Assembly (NCBI GenBank): GCA_964600645.1 | Contig: CAZRJL010000007.1 | Location: forward strand, 1-23,766 | From: UBA12151 sp964600645 | GTDB lineage: Bacteria; Patescibacteriota; Minisyncoccia; Moranbacterales; UBA9337 | DNA: 23,766 nt | Direction of reading: 5' to 3' | Shown: positions 1 to 6,942 of the stretch, piece after piece | Layout of the letters: every line of letters begins with the position of its first letter | Numbering within the stretch: position 1 is the stretch's first letter | The notes under the pieces: model-generated | What the model saw: only the letters and a program-made list of their open reading frames with translations | Database searches by the model: none | Told to the model about the DNA's origin: nothing | Program-made: the position numbers and the translations under genes

Positions 1-20
1 TTTTCTTACGGATTGTTTAT

Positions 21-71
21 GTCAAAAAACTGATATTGTAGAATATACAATTTTAAGGATTAAGTCAATTG
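21..71. repeat. Promoter-bearing direct repeat, copy 1
   Basis: These 51 bases are identical to 3008-3058. On the minus strand the repeat contains a complete promoter and the first part of a leader. Here it would serve a minus-strand gene lying beyond the left edge of the window; at 3008-3058 it serves the acyltransferase gene. Confidence 0.9.
40..68 (-). promoter_or_regulatory. Sigma-70-type promoter for a gene beyond the left edge
   Basis: On the minus strand there is a -35 TTGACT (63-68), a 17-base spacer and a -10 TATTCT (40-45). Transcription would leave the window to the left, so the gene it drives is not visible. Confidence 0.65.
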
Positions 72-82
72 AATTTGCTTTC

Positions 83-127
83 TCCCGAATTCAAACCCCG
101 AAGCCCCTTTTTTCGGATATTTTTTCA
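83..127. repeat. Dispersed spacer repeat, diverged copy 1
   Basis: This is a diverged relative of the 44-bp element found at 934-977 and 3071-3114. It shares the CCCCGAAGC core and the GGATATTTTTTCA end. It lies in the spacer upstream (in minus-strand sense) of a promoter, as the copy at 3071 does. The bases between here and 245 show no gene. Confidence 0.7.
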
Positions 128-245
128 AGATAATTACCCGTCAGGTTGGGGGAGTGGATTTGGATAGTTTGATAAGATTTGAATAGGGAAAAATTCAAGA
201 AAATATTAGAAGAATTTGAATTAAAGCAGATATGAAAAACAGAAA

Positions 246-276
246 ACCCACCAAAGCAGATTTTCTGCTGGCGGGT
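246..276 (-). terminator. Rho-independent terminator (repeat copy 1)
   Basis: A hairpin pairs CCCACC..GCAGA with TCTGCTGGCGGG around a short loop, with a two-base bulge. T-rich runs lie on both sides, so it could work in both directions. It sits directly after the stop codon of the minus-strand membrane-protein gene. The same hairpin recurs at 2052-2082. Confidence 0.8.
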
Positions 277-280
277 TTTT

Positions 281-826
281 TCAACACTTTTTTATTAGCA
301 ATCCTTCATGCCCTGGTAGTGATTTCTCGATCAGGCCCTTCATCTCATGAGGATTGCTGATCGCATAGATAGTTATCGATTCCTCTATCGCTTGCGCGTT
401 AGTGAACGTAACTAGCTTCAAGCTGAGGCTTCCCATGTTAATGGTACGATCTATACTGCTCTGATCGACCTCAATTTCCACTATCCTGTTGAACGACACT
501 TGTTTTTTGTTGACGGAAAAAGGAAAACCGTAGGAAGTAATCATGAGTTTCTCTAAAAACCCGTCATTGCCATGCGAGAGAATAACCACATCTCTAGCGC
601 CATATGCGGCTGCGTGTAAATTTAGTATAAGAGTTATTGCAACAGCTGCGCATAAAATATATAACCCTGCGGCCGAAAAAAAGAAAACATCTGCATTTTC
701 TGTTACATCGCCTATATCTGCTAGCCATTCTGCAATATACACAAACATAATGCTCCAGATGCCAGACCAAAGATGCATAGAAATATAGCCCTTGTTCATG
801 CTTCGCAAAACGATATCACTCTTCAT
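281..826 (-). CDS. Small membrane protein with a bacterial PH-like (bPH2/YdbS-type) domain
   Basis: The product has 181 residues. Two hydrophobic segments, at about residues 17-37 and 47-70, form a likely membrane hairpin. The soluble part at about 85-165 has the look of a bacterial PH domain: the stretch FNRIVEIEVDQSSIDR followed by a glycine-containing turn and a beta strand matches the typical pattern of YdbS-like bPH2 proteins. That match is from memory, not a profile search. The ATG start is backed by an AAGGAGA Shine-Dalgarno 6 bases upstream and a consensus promoter at 891-919. It is transcribed alone, with a terminator immediately after the stop. Function is unknown; proteins of this type are membrane-associated with a cytoplasmic PH-like fold. 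Confidence 0.7.
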   Translation of the reverse strand: MKSDIVLRSMNKGYISMHLWSGIWSIMFVYIAEWLADIGDVTENADVFFFSAAGLYILCAAVAITLILNLHAAAYGARDVVILSHGNDGFLEKLMITSYGFPFSVNKKQVSFNRIVEIEVDQSSIDRTINMGSLSLKLVTFTNAQAIEESITIYAISNPHEMKGLIEKSLPGHEGLLIKKC

Positions 827-890
827 GATGATTCTCCTTGTAATGTTAAATAACGAATTATAAGCTTAGATTAACTCATAACAACTGTCC

Positions 891-919
891 ATCATATCAT
901 AATTAAGATAATTTGTCAA
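891..919 (-). promoter_or_regulatory. Strong sigma-70-type promoter
   Basis: On the minus strand: -35 TTGACA (914-919), 17-base spacer, -10 TATGAT (891-896). This is the strongest promoter match in the window. The leader that follows contains TTCGTTATTTAACA, which resembles the leaders of the acyltransferase and NADAR-like genes. Confidence 0.8.
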
Positions 920-933
920 CAAGTTCGAATTCA

Positions 934-977
934 CCCAAATCCAAACCCCGAAGCTTTTTTTCTGGATATTTTTTCAG
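934..977. repeat. 44-bp dispersed spacer repeat, copy 2
   Basis: It differs from 3071-3114 by one base in 44. It has a weak ATCCA/TGGAT pairing followed by a T-run. It lies between the promoter of the membrane-protein gene and the 3' end of the metallopeptidase-like gene. Confidence 0.9.
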
Positions 978-1046
978 CTGATCTTTTCATAGAATTATTT
1001 ATCTTCCAAGTTAGATCGTCTATATTTATAGAATGCAAATATTCAA

Positions 1047-1964
1047 TCAAGGTTGGTCTATTTGGAACTTTTTTCTCAACTCCTCTTTCCTTGCTTCATT
1101 TTGTGTAATAAAAAATTCTATGGCAAAATTTCTATCGCGAAGAACTTGCTCCAGAAGATTTGTATCGTCTTTGTAAGTATGCTCGTAATGTTTTTTAGTA
1201 TCTATTGTTGCCAAAAGTTTCAAAGAATTTTTTCCATAATATTTTTCTATTTCTCTCAGATGCATTATATTCCCGGAGAAATAACCATCGATAAAGTCTT
1301 TGAATCTATTCTTGTAAACATTGCGGATAATGGCACTCACCATAGCTATTTCTGTCGAATATGATGACGTCTTGACATATTCACTCAGATCATCATGCAA
1401 AGCAAAAACTGTCATAATTTCCGTCACGCCTTCATTAAATGATTCAAATCGCACTTTTTTCTTAGTCCTCATTAATTCGGTCTTTTCTTCAAGGAGGACG
1501 TATTCAGAGGAGTAGCCTGACTTAAATTTGGTGATAAATTCATTATCTTCTTGTTTGTACTGTGTGGTGTGAATAAGATTTGCAGATATCTTGTGAAATA
1601 TTTCATGCACTAGTGTTTTTTTTAGGTTATCCTCGTCCGCCAATTTAGATTCATTTATATATATTTTATCGTAAATTAAGCTGTATCGTCCTCCTATTTC
1701 CTCATCTTTAGTTACACAGACAGTAAACTCTCCAATATTACTAGTATCTATTCCTATTTTTTTTAAATAATTCAATGCGAGATTTAGAGCGCTATTGAAA
1801 ACCTTTACGACTTCAACACCATATTCACTCAAATCCACAAGATCTTTATCTTCGGTTCTTTCATAAAATTTGACTTGTGATTCAATTACTTTTTTTATGC
1901 CGTGCAAATCCCTTTTTACATTTTTAGGCTTAGCCTCTTTTGGATAGTTAAATTCCCTGATCAT
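1047..1964 (-). CDS. Putative zinc metallopeptidase-like protein (HEXXH)
   Basis: The product has 305 residues with no signal peptide or membrane segment, so it is probably cytoplasmic. The segment TLVHEIFHKI near residue 140 is an HEXXH zinc-binding and catalytic motif. About 40 residues later, FNEGVTEIMT offers a glutamate that could be the third zinc ligand, as in gluzincin-type peptidases. The rest is charged, with a lysine-rich C-terminus, and I recognise no named family. The start ATG has no clear Shine-Dalgarno and only a -10-like TATACT upstream, unlike the other genes in this block. The substrate is unknown. It could also be an inactive or regulatory relative. Confidence 0.6.
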   Translation of the reverse strand: MIREFNYPKEAKPKNVKRDLHGIKKVIESQVKFYERTEDKDLVDLSEYGVEVVKVFNSALNLALNYLKKIGIDTSNIGEFTVCVTKDEEIGGRYSLIYDKIYINESKLADEDNLKKTLVHEIFHKISANLIHTTQYKQEDNEFITKFKSGYSSEYVLLEEKTELMRTKKKVRFESFNEGVTEIMTVFALHDDLSEYVKTSSYSTEIAMVSAIIRNVYKNRFKDFIDGYFSGNIMHLREIEKYYGKNSLKLLATIDTKKHYEHTYKDDTNLLEQVLRDRNFAIEFFITQNEARKEELRKKFQIDQP

Positions 1965-2051
1965 ATTTTAAATGTGATTAAGTTATGTACCTAAAGTATA
2001 GCATAAATTAGATTAACTAGTGCTGAATTAAAGTGGATATGAAAAACAGAA

Positions 2052-2082
2052 AACCCACCAAAGCAGATTTTCTGCTGGCGGG
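2052..2082 (-). terminator. Rho-independent terminator (repeat copy 2)
   Basis: This is the same hairpin as 246-276, including about 20 bases of flank (GATATGAAAAACAG). It lies 11 bases past the acyltransferase stop. On the minus strand a T-rich tail follows the hairpin. On the plus strand the T-run is replaced by CTCGAGG, so here it is one-directional. Confidence 0.75.
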
Positions 2083-2093
2083 CTCGAGGTAAA

Positions 2094-2960
2094 TTATTCA
2101 ATGGGATATAATCGGAAAGTGGATTTTATTATTGGTATGCCGACATAGACATAATGATCAGGAACATCTTTACTTACAGTTGCTCCTGCGCCAACAATTG
2201 CTCCTTTGCCAATTTTGATGCCAGGCAGAATAATACTGCCAGCTCCGATCCAGGCTCCATCTCCGATAATAATTTTTTTAAAGACGTCTTTATGGTCTAT
2301 GCCATCTTTTGAAAAATTATGGGTAACACCTGGAATACAACAGTTCATGGCAATTTGAACATTCTCCCCGATAATTGCATTTTCAATATAGGTGCCAGCA
2401 TTGATGTCGCTACCTGCACCAATTACAGCTTTTTTTATTGAGATTCTTTCGAGAATCAGGCAATTATCTCCAATGATAGCGTCATGAATTGTACAGAACT
2501 CGCAAATGCGGGTGTTTTTACCTATTGTAGATTTTAGGATTTTGGACGTTTCATCTTGCAATTTTCTATTTTCAGAATAGTACTGCTGTTTGTTTCTCAA
2601 ATACAAACCGATATGCATAAGTCGAAGAGAACGACTATGACAGAGCAATTCGATGTCATCTTTATTGCTGATATCGAATTTTTCTATTTCTGCGAAAGCT
2701 CTTTTCCTGTTGGTTTTTGAGTAGTCCGCAATTTGAATCCAGTCAAGAAGGGTGCTGGCGTTTTCCAGAGCTTTTTTCATGGAAAATACCTGGAGCTTGT
2801 GCTTTTTTAGTTTTGTGTTGCACAAGTAATTGACCCACAACCATTCGATTGTGGTGAATATTGCTGCTTGCTTTTCTTCCGGACAGGGATATTCATTAAT
2901 GAATTTATGAATAGCCTCCCAGGAATCATTAGATATATCTTTACTTGGTGGTTTTGTCAT
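2094..2960 (-). CDS. Hexapeptide-repeat (left-handed beta-helix) acyltransferase
   Basis: The product has 288 residues. The C-terminal half (about 140-285) is a run of imperfect hexapeptides typical of the left-handed beta-helix of O- and N-acyltransferases; examples are IGKNTRI, IGDNCLI, IGENVQI, IGDGAWIGAGSIILPG and IGKGAIVGAGATVSKDVPDH. The family transfers acetyl or other acyl groups from a CoA or ACP donor to sugars or other acceptors. The histidine in PGVTHNF is a candidate catalytic base. The N-terminal 140 residues are alpha-helical and unrecognised, so the acceptor is unknown. An AGGAGG Shine-Dalgarno lies 5 bases before the ATG, with a promoter at 3027-3055 and a terminator after the stop. 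Confidence 0.8.
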   Translation of the reverse strand: MTKPPSKDISNDSWEAIHKFINEYPCPEEKQAAIFTTIEWLWVNYLCNTKLKKHKLQVFSMKKALENASTLLDWIQIADYSKTNRKRAFAEIEKFDISNKDDIELLCHSRSLRLMHIGLYLRNKQQYYSENRKLQDETSKILKSTIGKNTRICEFCTIHDAIIGDNCLILERISIKKAVIGAGSDINAGTYIENAIIGENVQIAMNCCIPGVTHNFSKDGIDHKDVFKKIIIGDGAWIGAGSIILPGIKIGKGAIVGAGATVSKDVPDHYVYVGIPIIKSTFRLYPIE

Positions 2961-3007
2961 ATACTCCTCCTGAATCGTTGAAGTTTTTTTATTGAGTGTA
3001 TTCTTCT

Positions 3008-3058
3008 GTCAAAAAACTGATATTGTAGAATATACAATTTTAAGGATTAAGTCAATTG
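3008..3058. repeat. Promoter-bearing direct repeat, copy 2
   Basis: Identical over 51 bases to 21-71. It includes the acyltransferase promoter and the start of its leader. Confidence 0.9.
3027..3055 (-). promoter_or_regulatory. Sigma-70-type promoter of the acyltransferase gene
   Basis: Minus strand: -35 TTGACT (3050-3055), 17-base spacer, -10 TATTCT (3027-3032). The leader, about 60 bases long, carries ATCAGTTTTTTGACA. Confidence 0.75.
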
Positions 3059-3070
3059 GTTTTGTCCGAA

Positions 3071-3114
3071 CCCAAATCCAAACTCCGAAGCTTTTTTTCT
3101 GGATATTTTTTCAG
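3071..3114. repeat. 44-bp dispersed spacer repeat, copy 3
   Basis: It matches 934-977 at 43 of 44 positions. It lies just upstream (minus-strand sense) of the acyltransferase promoter. Confidence 0.9.
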
Positions 3115-3127
3115 GATGATATTTGGC

Positions 3128-3189
3128 CAAAGACAGTCATCGACAAAACCTCGACAAAAAAGACTATCCTGTGAAAGGTAGTCTTTTTT
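3128..3189. repeat. 62-bp dispersed repeat with terminator hairpin, copy 1
   Basis: It is a near-copy of 4129-4189. The conserved parts are CAAAGAC-GTCATCGACAAAACCTC and a hairpin with GACTA/TAGTC arms flanked by A- and T-runs. Each copy lies in the spacer after a minus-strand gene. Confidence 0.85.
3156..3189. terminator. Bidirectional hairpin terminator
   Basis: AAAAAGACTA pairs with TAGTCTTTTT across a short loop, so a U-tract follows on either strand. It is a second stop signal after the NADAR-like gene. Confidence 0.7.
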
Positions 3190-3235
3190 TCGTGGCTTCG
3201 CATTATGAAAGAAGTTATAACCTTTGTGTGGAAAT

Positions 3236-3279
3236 AAAAAATAGCCGAGGGAAATGATATCCGTGCGACTATTTTTTTT
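3236..3279 (-). terminator. Terminator of the NADAR-like gene
   Basis: AAAAATAG and CTATTTTT arms enclose an imperfect CG-containing stem and an A/T-rich flank on both sides. It lies 31 bases past the gene's stop on the minus strand. Confidence 0.65.
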
Positions 3280-3309
3280 GTGTCCTTGAATTTTCCCAGG
3301 AACACGTTT

Positions 3310-3999
3310 TTATAATTTGGAAACTAATGAGCAAATTGTTTTATCCATATTTTCATCTGGAGGAAAGATGGATTCTTTCGGGTATCCCCATCTTGAATGT
3401 GCAACTGTGAGCAGTCTCGCAACTTGCTTTCCATATTTTTTCTTAACTGTGTAAAATGCTTCGAGGCCGTCAACTTCAATTAATTTGGCGGCTTCATTCA
3501 TTTCCTCGACGGATAGGGTAGGCTCCTCGCGTGTTTCCTTTTCTCTTTCCCTGATTGTTTCCCTTGTCCACATAAGGATAAAACAGAATTCTGCCTCTGT
3601 CAGAACAGTTTTCGTTTGATCTTTTCCTCCGATGTTGTGGGAGAGAAAGGAAAAATTAGAATCCATCAAGTCGCTTGCCGACTTCTCATTGAAATATGCA
3701 GTTAGGAACAGTCGCTTGAGCAACTCATGGAAATCTTCCGAGCCTCTGGGATATTTCTTTCCCATCCACCACAGCATTTGACTGGCTTGCCATTCCTCGT
3801 TTTTTTCTTGTCCTCGTAATTTTGCATCTCGGCCAGAGAGCATGCAGATTTCTTTTTGAATTTCAGGATCTTTGTACTTGAATGCCTGAATTGGTCCCTC
3901 GAGACAAGCACACGGTACCCCGTCAAAAACAAAATAGCGTTTTGTGAAATTGGAAAGTTTTCCTGCTACGCCTGCTTTTTTACTATGGATGTCTATCAT
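3310..3999 (-). CDS. Putative NADAR/YbiA-like protein
   Basis: The product has 229 residues, is soluble and has no signal peptide. The N-terminal part (about 12-110) follows the NADAR pattern: LSNF near residue 16, a strand-turn element FVFDGV, then an EGPIQAFKYKDPEIQKEI helix like the YbiA E-xx-xQAxKF region, a conserved G-x-AK segment, a W-rich helix and an LTAYFNEKSASDL segment. NADAR proteins are N-glycosidases or ADP-ribose-binding proteins acting in NAD and ADP-ribose metabolism. The family call is by eye and the C-terminal 100 residues are not assigned. The start is supported by a GGAGGAG Shine-Dalgarno and the promoter at 4058-4086. It is transcribed alone. Confidence 0.5.
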   Translation of the reverse strand: MIDIHSKKAGVAGKLSNFTKRYFVFDGVPCACLEGPIQAFKYKDPEIQKEICMLSGRDAKLRGQEKNEEWQASQMLWWMGKKYPRGSEDFHELLKRLFLTAYFNEKSASDLMDSNFSFLSHNIGGKDQTKTVLTEAEFCFILMWTRETIREREKETREEPTLSVEEMNEAAKLIEVDGLEAFYTVKKKYGKQVARLLTVAHSRWGYPKESIFPPDENMDKTICSLVSKL

Positions 4000-4057
4000 T
4001 TGGTCTCCTCCGTAAGGTGTTTTTAGTAGACAGTTGCTGTTAAATAACTGATTTTAC

Positions 4058-4086
4058 AGTCTACAAAAATTCAAGGCTTGTGTCAA
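4058..4086 (-). promoter_or_regulatory. Strong sigma-70-type promoter of the NADAR-like gene
   Basis: Minus strand: -35 TTGACA (4081-4086), 17-base spacer, -10 TAGACT (4058-4063). The leader contains ATCAGTTATTTAACA, matching the neighbouring leaders. Confidence 0.75.
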
Positions 4087-4128
4087 TTTATTGTGAATAG
4101 GGGAGAGAAAAATAAAAAAGATTTTTAA

Positions 4129-4189
4129 CAAAGACGGTCATCGACAAAACCTCAATAAAAAAGACTATTCCGTAAAAGATAGTCTTTTT
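4129..4189. repeat. Dispersed repeat with terminator hairpin, copy 2
   Basis: Near-copy of 3128-3189, with a handful of substitutions and compensatory-looking changes in the hairpin (GACTAT/ATAGTC here). Confidence 0.85.
4157..4189. terminator. Bidirectional hairpin terminator
   Basis: AAAAAGACTAT pairs with ATAGTCTTTTT, with A- and T-runs on the outer sides. It lies about 130 bases after the HD-domain gene, and no gene lies between. Confidence 0.7.
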
Positions 4190-4321
4190 GAGTTTTTCGT
4201 GTCTTTCGTTGGTTGATGTGTTCAAAATGCTTGAATTAAGGAAAATGGAAGAATCTTTAGAAATATTAAAAATAAGTGTGCCTCAATTTACAATATAAAG
4301 GAGGTTCTACTCCACAAATTT

Positions 4322-4892
4322 TTAATTCATCGTAAACACTTTTTTCAAAGCATTATGTCTTTCCTCAATTTCTTTCTTGGCGAAATCAAAAAATATCTTT
4401 TTATTAAAATCTCTGTCCAATTTTTCTAATGCCCACTCTTTAAGCTCTTGCAAGTTTCTTTCACCAGTTGTCGCTATTTGCAAATAAAAATCATTTACAT
4501 AATGAGCCATAGCATCAGCAGAAGCAAGAATTTTACCTTCTAAAGTTGTAGGCATTTCATTATCACAGCTATGGGTTAGGATTATTTGTTTAACCTGTTC
4601 AATAGTATCTTTATCAATATCAAAATCAAGCATTATTTTTTCAGCTTCTTGAGCACCTATTGCCTGATGATCTCCCTTTATTCCTCGTATTCTTTGTGTA
4701 TCGTGCAACCAAACGCCTAATAAAACAACTGACTTATTTGCTTCTGGCAACTGTTCCAAAAGAAAATGTCAACAGGAAATCAGCATATTTTTTCACTGCC
4801 AAAATATGAGTTTCGTAAAACCAATCAGGGGCAATACCTAATTTACAGTCCCTTTCCACGATTTTTTGAACTTTTGTAAGAATTTCTTCCAT
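4322..4892 (-). pseudogene. HD-domain phosphohydrolase, frameshifted
   Basis: The reading frame is broken. From the ATG at 4890-4892 a 52-codon frame (to 4734) encodes the family N-terminus, with ETHILAVKKYADFL supplying the first metal-binding His. A second frame, open from about 4759 to 4322, supplies the rest: LGVWLHD (the HD pair), a later H in LTHSCDN and the final D in ASADAMAHY. The frames rejoin perfectly (DFL-LEQLPEAN) if the 13 bases ACATTTTCTTTTG, bounded by TTG on each side, are removed. The joined protein would have about 185 residues, normal for small HD hydrolases. A TATAAT-like -10 lies upstream. Either a recent inactivating insertion or an assembly error; the 145-residue part alone lacks the first metal ligand. 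Confidence 0.8.
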
Positions 4893-4956
4893 ATTCTTAA
4901 TATACATTAAATTTATTATAGCGTCTATTTTATAGAGCCTGCTCTACATCACTATT

Positions 4957-5649
4957 TTATTTCTCTTTGTAAACGAATTTATTTTCTTTTGCAGTTTCGT
5001 TAAGCAATAATGTGCAAGAATCTTCATCTCCTGAAAAATAATAGGTTAAGGAATTTTCTTCCTTGTCATAAACTATATTATCAACAAACATACTTTCTAA
5101 ACACTGTTCAGCTTTTCTTTTTATAGAATTTGCAGTTCTTTCATTTTTAGAAGCATTTGCGTCCATATTTTGAGTTTTTCCGGCTGAAATTTTCGGCAAA
5201 CTTTCCTGCATTTTCTTTAATATAGTTATATTAAACTCAAAATCTTCTGTGGGCACTTTCTTGCAAAAGAGATTATGACCATAAATGAAAAAATACACAG
5301 GAACCATCATCGGATAATATCCTTTTAAGTTGCAAACAAAACGAGTAATCTTTTCACCATCATCATCTTTCTCCTCACAGCCAACAATTTGCTCTTGTAA
5401 CCTTTGTTTGAATATTTTCTTTGTGTATTGATTTTGTTCAATAAAGTGATCAGCTAGATGAATACATATAAGCCTTTCACTTTCAGAATTTTTTAACCAG
5501 TCTCTTCCGCTTGCATAAGTTTCCAGCATTTCATAAATCTCATTTGCTAATATTTCACTTTTATCTTGAGGAAGGCTCTTTAAATCTACGTGCAAAAACG
5601 AAAACTTATGCATAAAGTCTGCTTTTTCATCATAATTGAGATAATGCAA
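4957..5649 (-). CDS. Hypothetical soluble protein
   Basis: The product has 230 residues, mostly acidic and alpha-helical in look, without signal peptide or membrane segment. I recognise no family. The start is a TTG with AAGGA four bases before it, preceded by an in-frame TAA; an internal ATG is available 12 codons later. It lies 15 bases after the stop of the membrane-protein gene at 5665-6615 on the same strand, so the two are probably co-transcribed and may work together. A small hairpin (TAGAGC-AG-GCTCTA) lies about 25 bases past its stop. Confidence 0.6.
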   Translation of the reverse strand: MHYLNYDEKADFMHKFSFLHVDLKSLPQDKSEILANEIYEMLETYASGRDWLKNSESERLICIHLADHFIEQNQYTKKIFKQRLQEQIVGCEEKDDDGEKITRFVCNLKGYYPMMVPVYFFIYGHNLFCKKVPTEDFEFNITILKKMQESLPKISAGKTQNMDANASKNERTANSIKRKAEQCLESMFVDNIVYDKEENSLTYYFSGDEDSCTLLLNETAKENKFVYKEK

Positions 5650-5664
5650 ACTGTCCTTAAAAAA

Positions 5665-6615
5665 TTAAAGCAGATTCTTTAATACATTAGATTGAATAAG
5701 ATTTATATACTCGCTTTTATCTTCAGTATGATGATATTGCCTGCCTATGTGCAATTCAAATATTTTAATAAATCGCTCAAGCACATTTAGCCGGTTGCCC
5801 TCTAAATCTTGGCGTAGAAAGAATAAGTCCGTAGAATCTCCAAGGATAACATTAGCCAACTTTCTTTTACGCATTATATGTTGCATTATCGGCTTATAGC
5901 TGGATTTCAGGTCAGCAGATATTACTGAATCTTCAGCAACTATGCTAGAAATAAAAAATATCCTTAAATAATCTTTTATATGTTTTGTATTTTCAGTAGG
6001 CTTTGCTTTTCCAAGAATTTCTACAGTCTGCATTAAAATATACTGTGATTTTACAGCAATTTTTAAAAAATCTTCATTTGTAAAATCTTCAATCAATGCT
6101 CTTTCTAAAGATTTATTAGTCAATGATTTTTTCAGAAAATCCGCCCAAAAATAATCAGCTTCTTTTACCATTAAATCTACTGCTCCGTGATAGCTTAATA
6201 CATCATAATATGAAGATTTTATTAAGCCCTCAATTTGGTTTTTAGAAAGTTTTTGCACAGGTCGCATCAGATCATAGGACTGGAAAATCGTATAAAGCAG
6301 AATAAAAAATGCAATGACTTCCCAAAAAATTGGATATCCCAAAAGTGGAACCGGAGCACCAGGCACATAAGGAAGCGTGGCTCCAATAAAAGTAAAGAAG
6401 ATGACTGATAGAACTAAATAAATTACACGCCTTCTTTGAGCTTCTTTAATTCCAACTCTTACTCTAAAACGCCTTTCCAAAAGAAGTGCGTAGATAGCGA
6501 CAATTATTGCAAGACTGGATATTGCAGTTTCCAGATTAAACAAAAAGTGGTCTGAATAATGCGATTGAGGACATTTGGCAAGAAAGCCTAAACCAAGACA
6601 ATATATATCGTTCAT
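5665..6615 (-). CDS. Hypothetical three-helix membrane protein with cytoplasmic C-terminal domain
   Basis: The product has 316 residues. Hydrophobic segments at about 29-46, 65-86 and 93-113 are followed by a 200-residue helical domain rich in charged residues. The basic stretch RRFRVRVGIKEAQRRR between segments one and two suggests a cytoplasmic loop. No known family is recognised. It is the first gene of a likely two-gene minus-strand operon. The ATG lies at the edge of an AT-rich spacer with no clear Shine-Dalgarno. A sensory or stress role cannot be argued from the sequence. Confidence 0.65.
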   Translation of the reverse strand: MNDIYCLGLGFLAKCPQSHYSDHFLFNLETAISSLAIIVAIYALLLERRFRVRVGIKEAQRRRVIYLVLSVIFFTFIGATLPYVPGAPVPLLGYPIFWEVIAFFILLYTIFQSYDLMRPVQKLSKNQIEGLIKSSYYDVLSYHGAVDLMVKEADYFWADFLKKSLTNKSLERALIEDFTNEDFLKIAVKSQYILMQTVEILGKAKPTENTKHIKDYLRIFFISSIVAEDSVISADLKSSYKPIMQHIMRKRKLANVILGDSTDLFFLRQDLEGNRLNVLERFIKIFELHIGRQYHHTEDKSEYINLIQSNVLKNLL

Positions 6616-6715
6616 ATTCTTAAAAAGTTAGTGGATTAACTAAAGCTAGCATAAATAAGGCTAAAAATCAATCATTTATAAAATCTTGTTGCAAATAATT
6701 ATTTTTGTTTTTAAG

Positions 6716-6744
6716 TTGATTTTTAAGATTTTTTAACATACAAT
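6716..6744 (+). promoter_or_regulatory. Sigma-70-type promoter upstream of the structured leader
   Basis: -35 TTGATT (6716-6721), 17-base spacer, -10 TACAAT (6739-6744). It predicts transcription from about 6751 and so a leader of about 190 bases before the nuclease gene. Confidence 0.6.
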
Positions 6745-6750
6745 ATAAAT

Positions 6751-6942
6751 AACAATTTAATTGCCTAACCCCTATGGTCTTCTGTAGGATATGGCACAAA
6801 ATCCATCCCTGATAGTGAACTCCTCGTTCAGTATCCAGGGATGGTCATATTTCGAAAGGAATATGGTAGTCGAAAGATTACTGCTGGCGAGGAGTTCTTT
6901 GTATTTCTAGCCAAAAAAAGATAATTAACGCAATTATATAAT
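6751..6942 (+). ncRNA. Candidate structured RNA (5' leader or small RNA)
   Basis: No gene lies in 6616-6942. From 6803 there is an 18-bp nearly perfect hairpin (6803-6820 with 6826-6844, loop TCCTC). It is followed by an 8-bp hairpin capped by GAAA (6846-6865) and a directly abutting 6-bp hairpin, also capped by GAAA (6866-6881). The segment CGAGGAGTTC at 6888-6897 is exactly complementary to GAACTCCTCG at 6817-6826, so the loop of hairpin 1 can form a pseudoknot or an alternative stem. Weaker pairings (CCTAT/GTAGG, GGAT/ATCC) lie before it. No U-tract follows, so it probably continues into the nuclease mRNA. It does not match any riboswitch or ribozyme I know. Confidence 0.55.
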
